Shown: one piece after another, positions 53,064 to 60,586 of the stretch
Layout of the letters: every line of letters starts with the position of its first letter
Numbering within the stretch: position 1 is the first letter of the stretch
Source of the DNA: an uncultured Clostridia bacterium
GTDB lineage: Bacteria > Bacillota > Clostridia > Oscillospirales > Oscillospiraceae
Length of the DNA stretch: 64,000 bases
Direction: 5' to 3'
Assembly (NCBI GenBank): GCA_947170435.1
Contig: CAMVTO010000001.1
Location: 152,489 to 216,488 of the forward strand
Position numbers and translations under genes: made by a program
Notes under the pieces: model-generated
Seen by the model: the letters and a program-made list of their open reading frames with translations, nothing else
Told to the model about the DNA's origin: nothing
Databases searched by the model: none

Positions 53064-53083
53064 GATACGCCACCCCCTTTGTT

Positions 53084-53113
53084 ATTGTACCATGCCGCTG
53101 CCGATTCCGTCAA
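53084..53113 (-). promoter_or_regulatory. Promoter of the small membrane-protein gene
   Basis: On the minus strand TTGACG (53108-53113) and TACAAT (53084-53089) are 18 bases apart, just upstream of the ATG. Confidence 0.65.
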
Positions 53114-53148
53114 CGCGAAGGGCGTCGAAACTCGTCGAACGGTTTTGG

Positions 53149-53177
53149 TTGCAAAAATTGTCGGGTTATGGTACATT
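53149..53177 (+). promoter_or_regulatory. Promoter of the structured leader
   Basis: TTGCAA (53149-53154) and TACATT (53172-53177) have a 17-base spacer. Transcription would begin near 53184 and run into the structured region before the 49-residue gene. Confidence 0.5.
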
Positions 53178-53183
53178 GAACGT

Positions 53184-53363
53184 GCGACATGAGTAACCCA
53201 AATTTGGATTTCAAATACACCACACTAAAATCAGAGGTTGCGTTTTGCCCTTTGGCAAAAACGCGGCTCAGCCAACCATGCCTCTGAGGAGTGTGTGTCG
53301 GTTACTTGTGTCGCAGCAAGGAGTCCGCGTTTTTCGTGGCGCGGCTCTGCTGCGCCATTTTTT
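53184..53363 (+). ncRNA. Candidate structured leader RNA with attenuator
   Basis: The gene-free stretch at 53064-53391 holds two promoters and this region. An outer stem pairs TCAGAGG (53231-53237) with CCTCTGA (53281-53287); an inner one pairs GCGTTTTGCC with GGCAAAAACGC. A terminator-like hairpin, TGGCGC with GCGCCA plus six T residues, lies at 53337-53363. CCGCG (53325-53329) can pair with CGCGG (53340-53344) inside the terminator, or with CGCGG at 53262-53266. That layout resembles a riboswitch or attenuator, but no known class is recognised. Confidence 0.4.
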
Positions 53364-53391
53364 ATGAACGCTTGGAAAGGGGGAATCGTTT

Positions 53392-53541
53392 ATGCCGGAT
53401 TACGAAAAGCTGTATCACCTGATGGTCAACGCCGCGGAGGATGCCCTCGCCGCGCTGGAGACGGGCAATATATGGGACGCCCGCCGCATCCTCACCGCCG
53501 CCGAACAGGAGGCCGAGGAACGATATATCGAAAACCGCTGA
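53392..53541 (+). CDS. Small conserved-looking phage-associated protein
   Basis: A 49-residue, acidic, two-helix protein (MPDYEKLYHLMVNAAEDALA, then ARRILTAAEQEAEERYIENR). I recall similar short proteins near phage genes in Clostridia, without a search. AAAGGGGG lies nine bases before the ATG. It is downstream of the structured leader and directly upstream of a perfect terminator, so it is probably a one-gene transcript. Function unknown. Confidence 0.65.
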   Translation: MPDYEKLYHLMVNAAEDALAALETGNIWDARRILTAAEQEAEERYIENR

Positions 53542-53542
53542 A

Positions 53543-53572
53543 AAAGTGGCTCCGCCGCGGCGGAGCCACTTT
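53543..53572. terminator. Terminator at the right edge of the phage island
   Basis: AAAGTGGCTCCGCC (53543-53556) pairs with GGCGGAGCCACTTT (53559-53572). It ends the 49-residue gene and the convergent protease gene, whose stop begins two bases later. Confidence 0.9.
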
Positions 53573-53573
53573 G

Positions 53574-54854
53574 TTACTTGTAATAAGTCTGATTTTCAAT
53601 CGGGTTATAGAACACCAACCGGCGCTCGTCGCAGGAGACGATAACGATTTCCCAATCCCATGGCGTTTTTTGCGGCCAAGGCTCCTCGTTTTCAAGCCAC
53701 TTTGCGTCGGTTATATGAGCGATGAATCCGGATTCGGTGAGCCGGTCAATCGTTCCGCTTCGCGTAATGATTCGCACGTAACCGCCGATGGAAGAGAAAT
53801 CTTCGTAGTAAAACGAATTGCCGGAAATGATGATCTTGCCCGTTAAAAGGGTAGTTTCGGATTCCTGCTCGTAGAAGCTCCAAGTGCCTTGCAGCTGCTC
53901 GAGCGTGTATTTCGGCTCCGCTTGGATCTCCGGCTCAGGGCTCGGCTCCGGTGCCTGCTCAACCGGCGCTTGTTCGACCGGCGTCTGCGCGGGTGGGGGT
54001 TGCTGGGGCTTTAAGGGCTGCGGCTGTGGCTGCTCCGCCTGCGGCGGCTCCGATGTAGGTGCATCATCTTTGACGGCGTGTTCGGCGTAGAAGTCCGCGA
54101 GAGGGATTTCTTCCTCCGCCTCCGCGTAGAGCCGCTTGACATCGTTGGACGCGATGGCGTAGTTGAGATTCTGCCCGTCGATCAGATACATGCAGGCGAC
54201 GCCGACGACCTCGCCGGACTCGCTGAGCACCGCGCCGCCGCTGTTGCCCTGTGAGATCGGCGCGGTGATCTGGAGCAGCTGATAGCCGTCCATATCATAG
54301 CGCGCGCTGACGATGCCCTCGGTCAGCGTGTTGGCAAGGCCGAGGGGGTAGCCCACGGCATAAATGCGCTCTCCCTGCCGGACCGCGTCCGAATCCGCCA
54401 GCGGGAGAATTGCGGCGTCCGGTGCGTGGGCGCTGCGCAGGATCGCCAGATCGGCGTCCTCGTCCCATGCCACCAGCGTTTCAAAATCCACAACGGCTGC
54501 GAGATCCGGCGTGAACGCGGACAGGTAGCAGGCGTCCTGAATAACGTGGTAATTCGTCACGAGCGTTTTCTCGTCAAAGAGAAAGCCGCTCGCGGAGCCG
54601 AGCAGCAGCCCGTCGCCGTCGTAGATCTCCAGATACAGCACAGACTGCGCCAGATCGGGGATGCTGACGGAGGGCTCTTCCGCGGCGGGCGCTTCCGCCG
54701 GCGCAGAGGCTTCCGCCGGCGCAGAGGCTTCCGCCGCCGGCGCGCTCTGCGCCGCGCCCCTGCCCATGGTATAGGCAAACAGGACGATCAGCACCAGGGT
54801 CAGGGCGGAGAGGATCGCGATGATGATGTGACGCGGATTCCATGGCTGCTTCAT
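53574..54854 (-). CDS. Membrane-anchored trypsin-like serine protease
   Basis: A 426-residue S1 protease of the DegP/HtrA-like kind. The ATG at 54854 is one base after the mscS stop and has GGAG eight bases upstream; a further ATG lies 21 bases up. Residues 9-28 form a signal anchor (IIIAILSALTLVLIVLFAYT), followed by an Ala/Pro/Glu repeat linker. The triad is His in TNYHVIQDA, Asp in DADLAILR and Ser in QGNSGGAVL. A Pro/Gln-rich linker leads to a C-terminal lipocalin-like or DUF-type domain. No PDZ domain is evident. It is co-transcribed with the MscS gene. Confidence 0.88.
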   Translation of the reverse strand: MKQPWNPRHIIIAILSALTLVLIVLFAYTMGRGAAQSAPAAEASAPAEASAPAEAPAAEEPSVSIPDLAQSVLYLEIYDGDGLLLGSASGFLFDEKTLVTNYHVIQDACYLSAFTPDLAAVVDFETLVAWDEDADLAILRSAHAPDAAILPLADSDAVRQGERIYAVGYPLGLANTLTEGIVSARYDMDGYQLLQITAPISQGNSGGAVLSESGEVVGVACMYLIDGQNLNYAIASNDVKRLYAEAEEEIPLADFYAEHAVKDDAPTSEPPQAEQPQPQPLKPQQPPPAQTPVEQAPVEQAPEPSPEPEIQAEPKYTLEQLQGTWSFYEQESETTLLTGKIIISGNSFYYEDFSSIGGYVRIITRSGTIDRLTESGFIAHITDAKWLENEEPWPQKTPWDWEIVIVSCDERRLVFYNPIENQTYYK

Positions 54855-54855
54855 T

Positions 54856-55668
54856 TCATTTCTCCATATGCACATTGAGGTGGTCGTAGGTCATCTCGAC
54901 ATTGTGCGCGGCGAAGGTCTCGCGCACCGCCTCGATCACGCCCCAGTGTACCGTCCAGTAGTCGGCGGAGGGCACCCACATGCGCGCGAGGTACTCGATG
55001 CTGCTCGCGCCATAGTCCTTGACATGCACCTCGGGTTCGGGCATGGGCAGAACCTGCGGAAAGCGCGCGATTGCCTCGCGCAGCGCGGCGTAGACGTCCT
55101 CGGTGGGCGCGTCGTAGGACGCGGTAAATGTCAAATCAAGGCGGCGGCTGCCCAGCCGGTTGTAGTTCGTGATGATCGCGCCGGCAACGGTACTGTTGGG
55201 GATCTGCACCTCTTTGTTGTCCGGTGTGTGCAGCTTGGTGTAGGACAGGCGGATGAAATCCACCGTGCCCTCCGTGCCGCCGATGGACACGTAGTCGTCG
55301 ATGCCGTAGGGCTGCGCGGTGAGGATCATGATGCCGCCGGCGATGTTCGCGAGCGAATTTTGCAGCGCCAGCGACACCGCAAGCCCTGCCACGGAGAGCA
55401 GCGCGATGAAGCTCGTCACCTGCACGCCCAGAGAGTCGAGCACCACCAGTGCCAGAAGCACCGCCATCAGGCCCTTGATCATGGGGCGCACATGCCGCTT
55501 GAGCGGCGAGAGCCTCTCGGAGCGGTCAAAGGCGCGGTCAAAGAGAGAGAGGAAGACGCGGATCAGAACAAGGCCGACGAGCAGCGTCACCAACGCCTTG
55601 AGCGCCGCGACGAGCGTCAGTGAGCCGAAACTGATGCCGGACTCGGAGATCAATTCGGTTACATCCAC
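54856..55668 (-). CDS. mscS: MscS-family mechanosensitive channel
   Basis: A 270-residue small-conductance mechanosensitive channel. The GTG start at 55668 has AGGAGG eight bases upstream; the open frame beyond it is leader. Three membrane segments occupy the first 130 residues, with the pore-lining helix in LLSVAGLAVSLALQNSLANI. The beta domain contains YGIDDYVSIGGTEGTVDFI and the cytoplasmic part IPNSTVAGAIITNYNR. The channel releases solutes on hypo-osmotic shock. The protease gene follows one base after its stop. Confidence 0.95.
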   Translation of the reverse strand: MDVTELISESGISFGSLTLVAALKALVTLLVGLVLIRVFLSLFDRAFDRSERLSPLKRHVRPMIKGLMAVLLALVVLDSLGVQVTSFIALLSVAGLAVSLALQNSLANIAGGIMILTAQPYGIDDYVSIGGTEGTVDFIRLSYTKLHTPDNKEVQIPNSTVAGAIITNYNRLGSRRLDLTFTASYDAPTEDVYAALREAIARFPQVLPMPEPEVHVKDYGASSIEYLARMWVPSADYWTVHWGVIEAVRETFAAHNVEMTYDHLNVHMEK

Positions 55669-55701
55669 GGGAAATACCTCCTGTTGTGTCGGTCTGCCTC
55701 G

Positions 55702-55730
55702 ATTATAACAGGATATGGACGCGGTTGCAA
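55702..55730 (-). promoter_or_regulatory. Promoter of mscS
   Basis: On the minus strand TTGCAA (55725-55730) and TATAAT (55702-55707) are exactly 17 bases apart, about 35 bases before the GTG. Confidence 0.8.
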
Positions 55731-55756
55731 GCGCCGGGCGCAGCGCTTGCTTTTTT
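55727..55756 (+). terminator. Plus-strand terminator-like hairpin
   Basis: GCAAGCGC (55727-55734) pairs with GCGCTTGC (55743-55750), followed by six T residues. It lies between the mscS and gctA promoters and would block read-through towards gctA from antisense transcription of mscS. Confidence 0.55.
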
Positions 55757-55758
55757 CG

Positions 55759-55945
55759 TGCAAGAAATCTTGCAAAATCAAAAAAACGACCTTGCAAAGC
55801 ACTGTTGCACATACGCGGAAGCGACAAAAAATGCAAAAAAAATTTGTTCAGTTTTTCCGAAGGTTCCATCGCTTTTTCCATTGATTCTGCCGCACGTTTC
55901 TACTATAATGTACACTGACTTTAAATCGGGTGTCTGTGCGCACAG
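55759..55945 (+). promoter_or_regulatory. Promoter and palindromic sites of the glutaconate operon
   Basis: TTGATT (55881-55886) and TATAAT (55904-55909) are 17 bases apart. Upstream lie two related palindromes: TGCAAGA-AA-TCTTGCA (55759-55774) and TGCAA-7-TTGCA (55793-55809). Near +20 is the perfect palindrome CTGTGCGCACAG (55934-55945). A-tracts sit between them. The gap 55669-56004 holds no gene. A regulator binding TGCAA half-sites is inferred; which one is unknown. Confidence 0.65.
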
Positions 55946-56004
55946 TTTTGACGGAAAGATTGCAGAAACACGGCAAAACCCGATGGAACAGGGAGGTTAT
56001 CATT

Positions 56005-57102
56005 TTGAGCAAAGTAATGTCATTGCATGATGCCATCGCGAAGTACGTCGAAAACGGCGACGTGCTGGCCACCGGTGGCTTCACCACCAACCGCAAGCCC
56101 TATGCGGCGGTTTCCGAGATCCTGCGTCAGGGGCAGAAGGACTTCATCGTCTACGCCGGCCCCGGCGGCGGCGAGGTCGATATGCTCATCGGCGAGGGCC
56201 GTGTGGCGGCGTACATCAACTGCTACACCGCGAACTCCGGCTACACCAACGTTTCCCGTCGCTTCCGCGCTGCCATCGAGCAGGGCAAGCTCGTCTACGA
56301 GGATTATTCCCAGGACGTGCTGATGCTCATGCTGCACGCCTCTTCTCTCGGCCTTCCGTTCCTGCCGGTGCGCCTGATGCAGGGCAGCGGCCTGATGAAG
56401 TACTGGGGCATCAGCGAGGAAAAGCGCAAGAGCATGCCCAAGATGGAAAACCTCAAGTGCGCTGAGATCGAGAACCCCCTGGTTCCCGGCGAGAAGGTCG
56501 TTGCGGTTCCCGTTCCCAGAATTGATACCGCGCTCATCCACGTTCAGCAGGCAAGCCCGGACGGCACCTGCATCATCTGCGGCGATGAGTTCCACGACAT
56601 CGACATCGCGGTGGCCGCGCGCAAGACCATCGTCACCTGCGAGGAGATCGTCTCCAACGAGTACATCCGCCGCGACCCCACCAAGACCCGCATCTTCGGC
56701 GAGTGCGTGCAGGCGGTCGTGAAGGCGCCCTACGGCGCATGGCCCGCCCAGTGCTACGACTACTACGACGACGATGACGCCGCGCTCAAGGAGTACGACA
56801 AGGCGTCGAAGTATCAGGACAAGGCGGATGCCGTTGCGCAGCTCGCGAAGGCCGCCGCGAAGGCCGCCAAGGGTCTCGAGAACGCGCCCGCGGACGAGAA
56901 GCTCAAGGCCGCGTTTGACGCCGCGAAGAAGGCTGCCGACGCCGCGGCGGACGGCTCCCTGATCCCCGAGACCTTCGAGGATTATCTGAACAAGTGGGTC
57001 TACGGCTGCAAGGACCAGGCCGAGCTGCTCGACAAGATCGGCGGCAGCCGCCTGATGCGCCTGAAGAACGAGCCGCACCTCGGCTATTCCACGACGCACT
57101 AA
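56005..57102 (+). CDS. gctA: Glutaconate CoA-transferase subunit A
   Basis: The alpha subunit of the enzyme that moves CoA from acetyl-CoA to (R)-2-hydroxyglutarate in glutamate fermentation. The start is TTG at 56005, eight bases after GGGAGG; an ATG at 56017 is less well spaced. The product is 365 residues, about 45 longer than the roughly 320 of Acidaminococcus. The extra length is an Ala/Lys-rich helical insert at about 255-325 (LAKAAAKAAKGLENAPADEK, FDAAKKAADAAADG). The CoA-transferase core (YAGPGGGEVDMLIGEGRV, SLGLPFLPVR) is intact. It is first in the operon. Confidence 0.95.
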   Translation: MSKVMSLHDAIAKYVENGDVLATGGFTTNRKPYAAVSEILRQGQKDFIVYAGPGGGEVDMLIGEGRVAAYINCYTANSGYTNVSRRFRAAIEQGKLVYEDYSQDVLMLMLHASSLGLPFLPVRLMQGSGLMKYWGISEEKRKSMPKMENLKCAEIENPLVPGEKVVAVPVPRIDTALIHVQQASPDGTCIICGDEFHDIDIAVAARKTIVTCEEIVSNEYIRRDPTKTRIFGECVQAVVKAPYGAWPAQCYDYYDDDDAALKEYDKASKYQDKADAVAQLAKAAAKAAKGLENAPADEKLKAAFDAAKKAADAAADGSLIPETFEDYLNKWVYGCKDQAELLDKIGGSRLMRLKNEPHLGYSTTH

Positions 57103-57120
57103 GCAGGGAGGGTATGAATT

Positions 57121-57927
57121 ATGTCTGATTATACGAAGTATACCAAGCAGGAAATGCAGGCGTACGCCATCGCCAAGAACATCAAGGAAAACCAGATCGT
57201 CATCGTCGGCACGGGTCTCCCGCTCATCGGCGCGTCCCTTGCCAAGCGCGCGGTCTGCCCCAGCTGCCACCCCATCGTCGAGTCCGGCCTCATGGACTGT
57301 GACCCTGTTGAGGTGCCCCGCTCCGTCGGCGACAATCGCTTCATGGCGCACTGCGCCGTGCAGTGGCCCAACATCCGCTTCGTCGGCTTCGAGGCCAACG
57401 AGTGGCTGCACGATGAGGATCGTTTGGTCGCCTTCATCGGCGGCGCGCAGATCGACCCGTACGGCAACGTGAACTCCACCTGCATCTTCGGCAAGGGCGA
57501 CTATCTCCAGCCCACCACGCGCTTCACCGGTTCCGGCGGCGCGAACGGCATTGCCACCTACTGCAACACCATCATCATGATGCAGCACCAGAAGCGCCGC
57601 TTCATCGACCACGTCGACTATATCACCTCCTGCGGCTGGATGGACGGCCCCGGCGGCCGTGAGCGCGCGGGCCTGCCCGGCAACCGCGGCCCGCAGATGG
57701 TCGTCACCGACCTCGGCATCATGAAGTTTGACGACGAGACCAAGCGCATGTACTGCGCCTACATGTTCCCCGGCGTCACGCCCGAGATCGTGCAGGAGAA
57801 CACCGGCTTTGAGATCGACTGCTCCCGCGCGGAGGTCTTTGAAGCGCCGTCTCCCGAGATCATCCGCCTCATCCGTGAGGAGATCGACCCCGGTCAGGCG
57901 TTCATCAAGGTTCCCAAGGATAAATAA
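57121..57927 (+). CDS. gctB: Glutaconate CoA-transferase subunit B
   Basis: A 268-residue beta subunit. The catalytic glutamate that forms the CoA thioester is E54 in PIVESGLMD, the same number as in the Acidaminococcus enzyme. GTGLPLIGASLAKR, TGSGGANGIATYCNT and GPQMVVTDLGIM are typical of the CoA-transferase fold. It follows gctA by 18 bases with GGAGGG upstream and precedes gcdA by 29 bases. It acts in the cytoplasm as a heteromer with GctA. Confidence 0.96.
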   Translation: MSDYTKYTKQEMQAYAIAKNIKENQIVIVGTGLPLIGASLAKRAVCPSCHPIVESGLMDCDPVEVPRSVGDNRFMAHCAVQWPNIRFVGFEANEWLHDEDRLVAFIGGAQIDPYGNVNSTCIFGKGDYLQPTTRFTGSGGANGIATYCNTIIMMQHQKRRFIDHVDYITSCGWMDGPGGRERAGLPGNRGPQMVVTDLGIMKFDDETKRMYCAYMFPGVTPEIVQENTGFEIDCSRAEVFEAPSPEIIRLIREEIDPGQAFIKVPKDK

Positions 57928-57956
57928 GAAATTCCAATCATAAAGGAGATAACAGT

Positions 57957-59729
57957 ATGAGCGAATATTCCATGCCCACTTATTTCCAGACCATGCCCAC
58001 CATCGGTACGGAGCTCGCCAAGGTCAACGAGGAGAACATCGCCGAGATCCAGGAGGTCGAGGCGGAGATCCACGCCCTGCGTGACGCCGCTCTCGAGGCC
58101 GGTCGTTCCACTGAGTCCCTCAACGAGAGCGGCCAGTGGACCGCCATGCAGCGTGTCATGGAGCTGGTGGACGAGGACACCTGGTGCCCGCTGAACAGCC
58201 TCTATAACCCCGGCGACAACAAGGACGGCAGCGACGGCATCATCAAGGGCCTCGGCCGCATCGACGGCAAGTGGGCGGTCATCATCGCCAGCGACAACAA
58301 GAAGCTCGCCGGCGCGTGGGTGCCCGGCCAGGCGGACGACCTGCTCCGCGGCAGCGACACCGCCAAGCGCCTGCATATCCCTCTGGTGTACGTCCTCAAC
58401 TGCTCGGGCGTGAAGCTCGACCAGCAGGAGCTGGTGTACCCCAACCGTCGCGGCGGCGGCACCCCGTTCTATCGCAACAGCGATCTCAACCAGATGGGCG
58501 TGCCCGTCATCGTCGGCATCTACGGCACCAACCCCGCCGGCGGCGGCTATCACTCCATCAGCCCCACCATCCTCATCGCGCATGAGGACGCCAACATGGC
58601 GGTCGGCGGCGCCGGCATCGTCGGCGGCATGAACCCCAAGGGCTACGTCGATATGGAAGAGGCCGAAAAGCTCATCGAGGCACAGAAGAACCTCAAGGCG
58701 GACATCCCCGGCACCGTCGCCATCCATTATGGCGAGACCGGCTTCTTCCGCGAGGTGCAGGTGGACGAAGAGGGCATGCTCGACGCCATCCGCAAGTACA
58801 TGGATTACCTCCCGGCCTACGATCCCGAGTTCTTCCGCGTGGACGATCCCAAGGAGCCGCTGTTCGATCCGAACGATCTGTACAGCATCGTCCCGTTCAA
58901 CCAGAAGCGCAGCTATGATATGTACGAGGTCATGGCGCGATTGTTCGACGGCTCGGAGTTCATGGAGTTCAAGCGCGGCTACGGCCCCGAGATGATCACC
59001 GGCCTTGCCAAGATCGACGGTATGCTCGTCGGCGTTGTCGCCAATATGCAGGGTATGCTGATGAACTACCCCGAGTACAAGATGGCGACCTACGGCCAGG
59101 CGATGGGCGTCGGCGGCAAGCTGTACCGTCAGGGCCTCATCAAGATGAACGAGTTCGTCACGCTGTGCGACCGTGACCGCATCCCGATGCTGTGGATTCA
59201 GGACACCACGGGCATCGACGTCGGCAACGACGCCGAGCGCGCGGAGCTGCTGGGCCTCGGCCAGAGCCTGATCTATTCCATCCAGAGCAGCAACCTGCCG
59301 ATGATGGAGATCACGCTGCGCAAGGGTACCGCCGCCGCGCACTATGTCCTCGGCGGCCCGCAGGGCAACGACAACAACGCGTTCTCCCTCGGCACCGCGA
59401 CGACGGAAATCTACGTCATGCACGGCGAGACCGCGGCGACCGCGATGTATGCCCGCCGTCTTGTCAAGGAGCAGAAGGCCGGCAACGACCTCCAGCCCAC
59501 CATCGACAAGATGAACAAACTCATTCAGGAGTACAGCGACAAGTCCCGTCCCAAGTACTGCGCGAAGCTGGGCATGTGCGACGAGATCGTGGACATGAAC
59601 GATATGCGCCCGTACATCCAGGCGTTCGTCAACTCCTGCTACCAGAACCCGGTGAGCATCTGCCCGTTCCATCAGATGCTTCTGCCGAGGATCATCCGCG
59701 ATTTTGACAATCTTTACGCCAACAAGTAA
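57957..59729 (+). CDS. gcdA: Glutaconyl-CoA decarboxylase alpha subunit (carboxyltransferase)
   Basis: A 590-residue carboxyltransferase that takes CO2 from glutaconyl-CoA and places it on the biotin of GcdC, yielding crotonyl-CoA. Two crotonase-like halves are visible: the N-terminal ASDNKKLAGAWVPGQADDLL and YGTNPAGGGYHSISP, and the C-terminal QDTTGIDVGNDAERAELLGL and GGPQGNDNNAFSLGTA. Length matches GcdA. AAGGAG precedes the ATG. The other subunits GcdD and GcdC are at the window's end, and GcdB should follow. The complex pumps sodium. Confidence 0.96.
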   Translation: MSEYSMPTYFQTMPTIGTELAKVNEENIAEIQEVEAEIHALRDAALEAGRSTESLNESGQWTAMQRVMELVDEDTWCPLNSLYNPGDNKDGSDGIIKGLGRIDGKWAVIIASDNKKLAGAWVPGQADDLLRGSDTAKRLHIPLVYVLNCSGVKLDQQELVYPNRRGGGTPFYRNSDLNQMGVPVIVGIYGTNPAGGGYHSISPTILIAHEDANMAVGGAGIVGGMNPKGYVDMEEAEKLIEAQKNLKADIPGTVAIHYGETGFFREVQVDEEGMLDAIRKYMDYLPAYDPEFFRVDDPKEPLFDPNDLYSIVPFNQKRSYDMYEVMARLFDGSEFMEFKRGYGPEMITGLAKIDGMLVGVVANMQGMLMNYPEYKMATYGQAMGVGGKLYRQGLIKMNEFVTLCDRDRIPMLWIQDTTGIDVGNDAERAELLGLGQSLIYSIQSSNLPMMEITLRKGTAAAHYVLGGPQGNDNNAFSLGTATTEIYVMHGETAATAMYARRLVKEQKAGNDLQPTIDKMNKLIQEYSDKSRPKYCAKLGMCDEIVDMNDMRPYIQAFVNSCYQNPVSICPFHQMLLPRIIRDFDNLYANK

Positions 59730-59738
59730 TCACACCGA

Positions 59739-59760
59739 GCGGGCGGCGTAAGCCGCCCGC
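59739..59760 (+). other. Intra-operon hairpin between gcdA and hgdC
   Basis: GCGGGCGGC (59739-59747) and GCCGCCCGC (59752-59760) pair perfectly around a GTAA (GNRA) tetraloop. It starts nine bases after the gcdA stop and ends just before the AAGGAG of hgdC. No T-tract; likely an mRNA-stability or stoichiometry element. Confidence 0.75.
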
Positions 59761-59774
59761 CTAAGGAGAACGAT

Positions 59775-60557
59775 ATGGCAATTTTTACCATGGGCATCGA
59801 CGTGGGCTCCACCGCGTCGAAATGCGTCATTCTGAAGGACGGCGCCGAGATCGTCGGCAAGTCCCTTGTCGCGGTCGGCACCGGTACCTCCGGCCCCCAG
59901 CGTGCCATTGAGGGCGTGCTGGCGGACGCGCAGATGAAACGCGAGGAGATGAACTTCATCCTTGCCACCGGCTACGGCAGAAACTCCCTCGAAGGGCTTG
60001 CCGACATGCAGATGTCGGAGCTTTCCTGCCATGCCAAGGGCGCGACCTTCCTGTTCCCGAAGGTCCGCACGGTCATTGACATCGGCGGGCAGGACGTCAA
60101 GGTCATCGAGATCGAGGACGGCATGATGAAGAACTTCGTCATGAACGACAAGTGCGCCGCCGGTACGGGGCGCTTCCTCGACGTCATGGCGCGCGTGCTG
60201 GAGGTCAACACCCGCGATCTGGGCGATCTGGGCGACCGTTCGACCCGCGAGATCGGCATCAGCTCCACCTGCACGGTGTTCGCCGAGAGCGAGGTCATCT
60301 CCCAGCTCGCTATGGGCACCGACAAATGTGACATTATCGACGGCATCCACCGCTCCGTCGCTGCCCGTGTGGTGGGCCTGTGCCACCGCGTCGGCGTGCG
60401 GGACGAGGTTGTGATGACCGGCGGCGTCGCTCAGAACCACGGCATTGTGAAGGCGCTGCAAAACCAGTTGCAGCACGAGATCCACACCAGCCCGCTCACG
60501 CAGTACAATGGCGCACTCGGCGCCGCCTTGTTCGCGTACCAGAAAGCATCCAAGTAA
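59775..60557 (+). CDS. hgdC: 2-Hydroxyglutaryl-CoA dehydratase activator (archerase)
   Basis: A 260-residue ASKHA-fold ATPase that, as a homodimer with one bridging [4Fe-4S] cluster, injects an electron into the dehydratase at the cost of ATP. The cluster cysteines are C127 (NDKCAAGTGRF) and C166 (SSTCTVFAESE), the same positions as in Acidaminococcus. The nucleotide motif GIDVGSTASK is at 7-16 and IDIGGQDVKV near 101. It is highly oxygen-sensitive in characterised species. It lies between gcdA and hgdA. Confidence 0.97.
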   Translation: MAIFTMGIDVGSTASKCVILKDGAEIVGKSLVAVGTGTSGPQRAIEGVLADAQMKREEMNFILATGYGRNSLEGLADMQMSELSCHAKGATFLFPKVRTVIDIGGQDVKVIEIEDGMMKNFVMNDKCAAGTGRFLDVMARVLEVNTRDLGDLGDRSTREIGISSTCTVFAESEVISQLAMGTDKCDIIDGIHRSVAARVVGLCHRVGVRDEVVMTGGVAQNHGIVKALQNQLQHEIHTSPLTQYNGALGAALFAYQKASK

Positions 60558-60586
60558 ACCACGATCCTAAATAGGAGGAGAATAAT

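Larger units (their letters stand above)
37945..53541. mobile_element. Compact phage-derived island (cryptic prophage)
   Basis: The segment runs from a CI/LexA-type repressor to a small phage-associated gene and contains terminase, portal, scaffold-position protein, capsid, connector, tail-like and fibre genes in phage order. No integrase, transposase, excisionase, replication gene, endolysin or long tape-measure gene is visible. The short connector-to-fibre segment suggests a podovirus. I found no convincing direct repeat at the two edges, so the att sites are unknown. It could be a decayed prophage, a satellite or a domesticated particle. Confidence 0.8.

Noticed and set aside
53220..53300. 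A lysine riboswitch, suggested by the AGAGG...CCTCT closing stem
   Set aside because: The internal elements of that class (loop E motif, kink-turn, long P2-P5 set) are absent and the downstream gene is not related to lysine.
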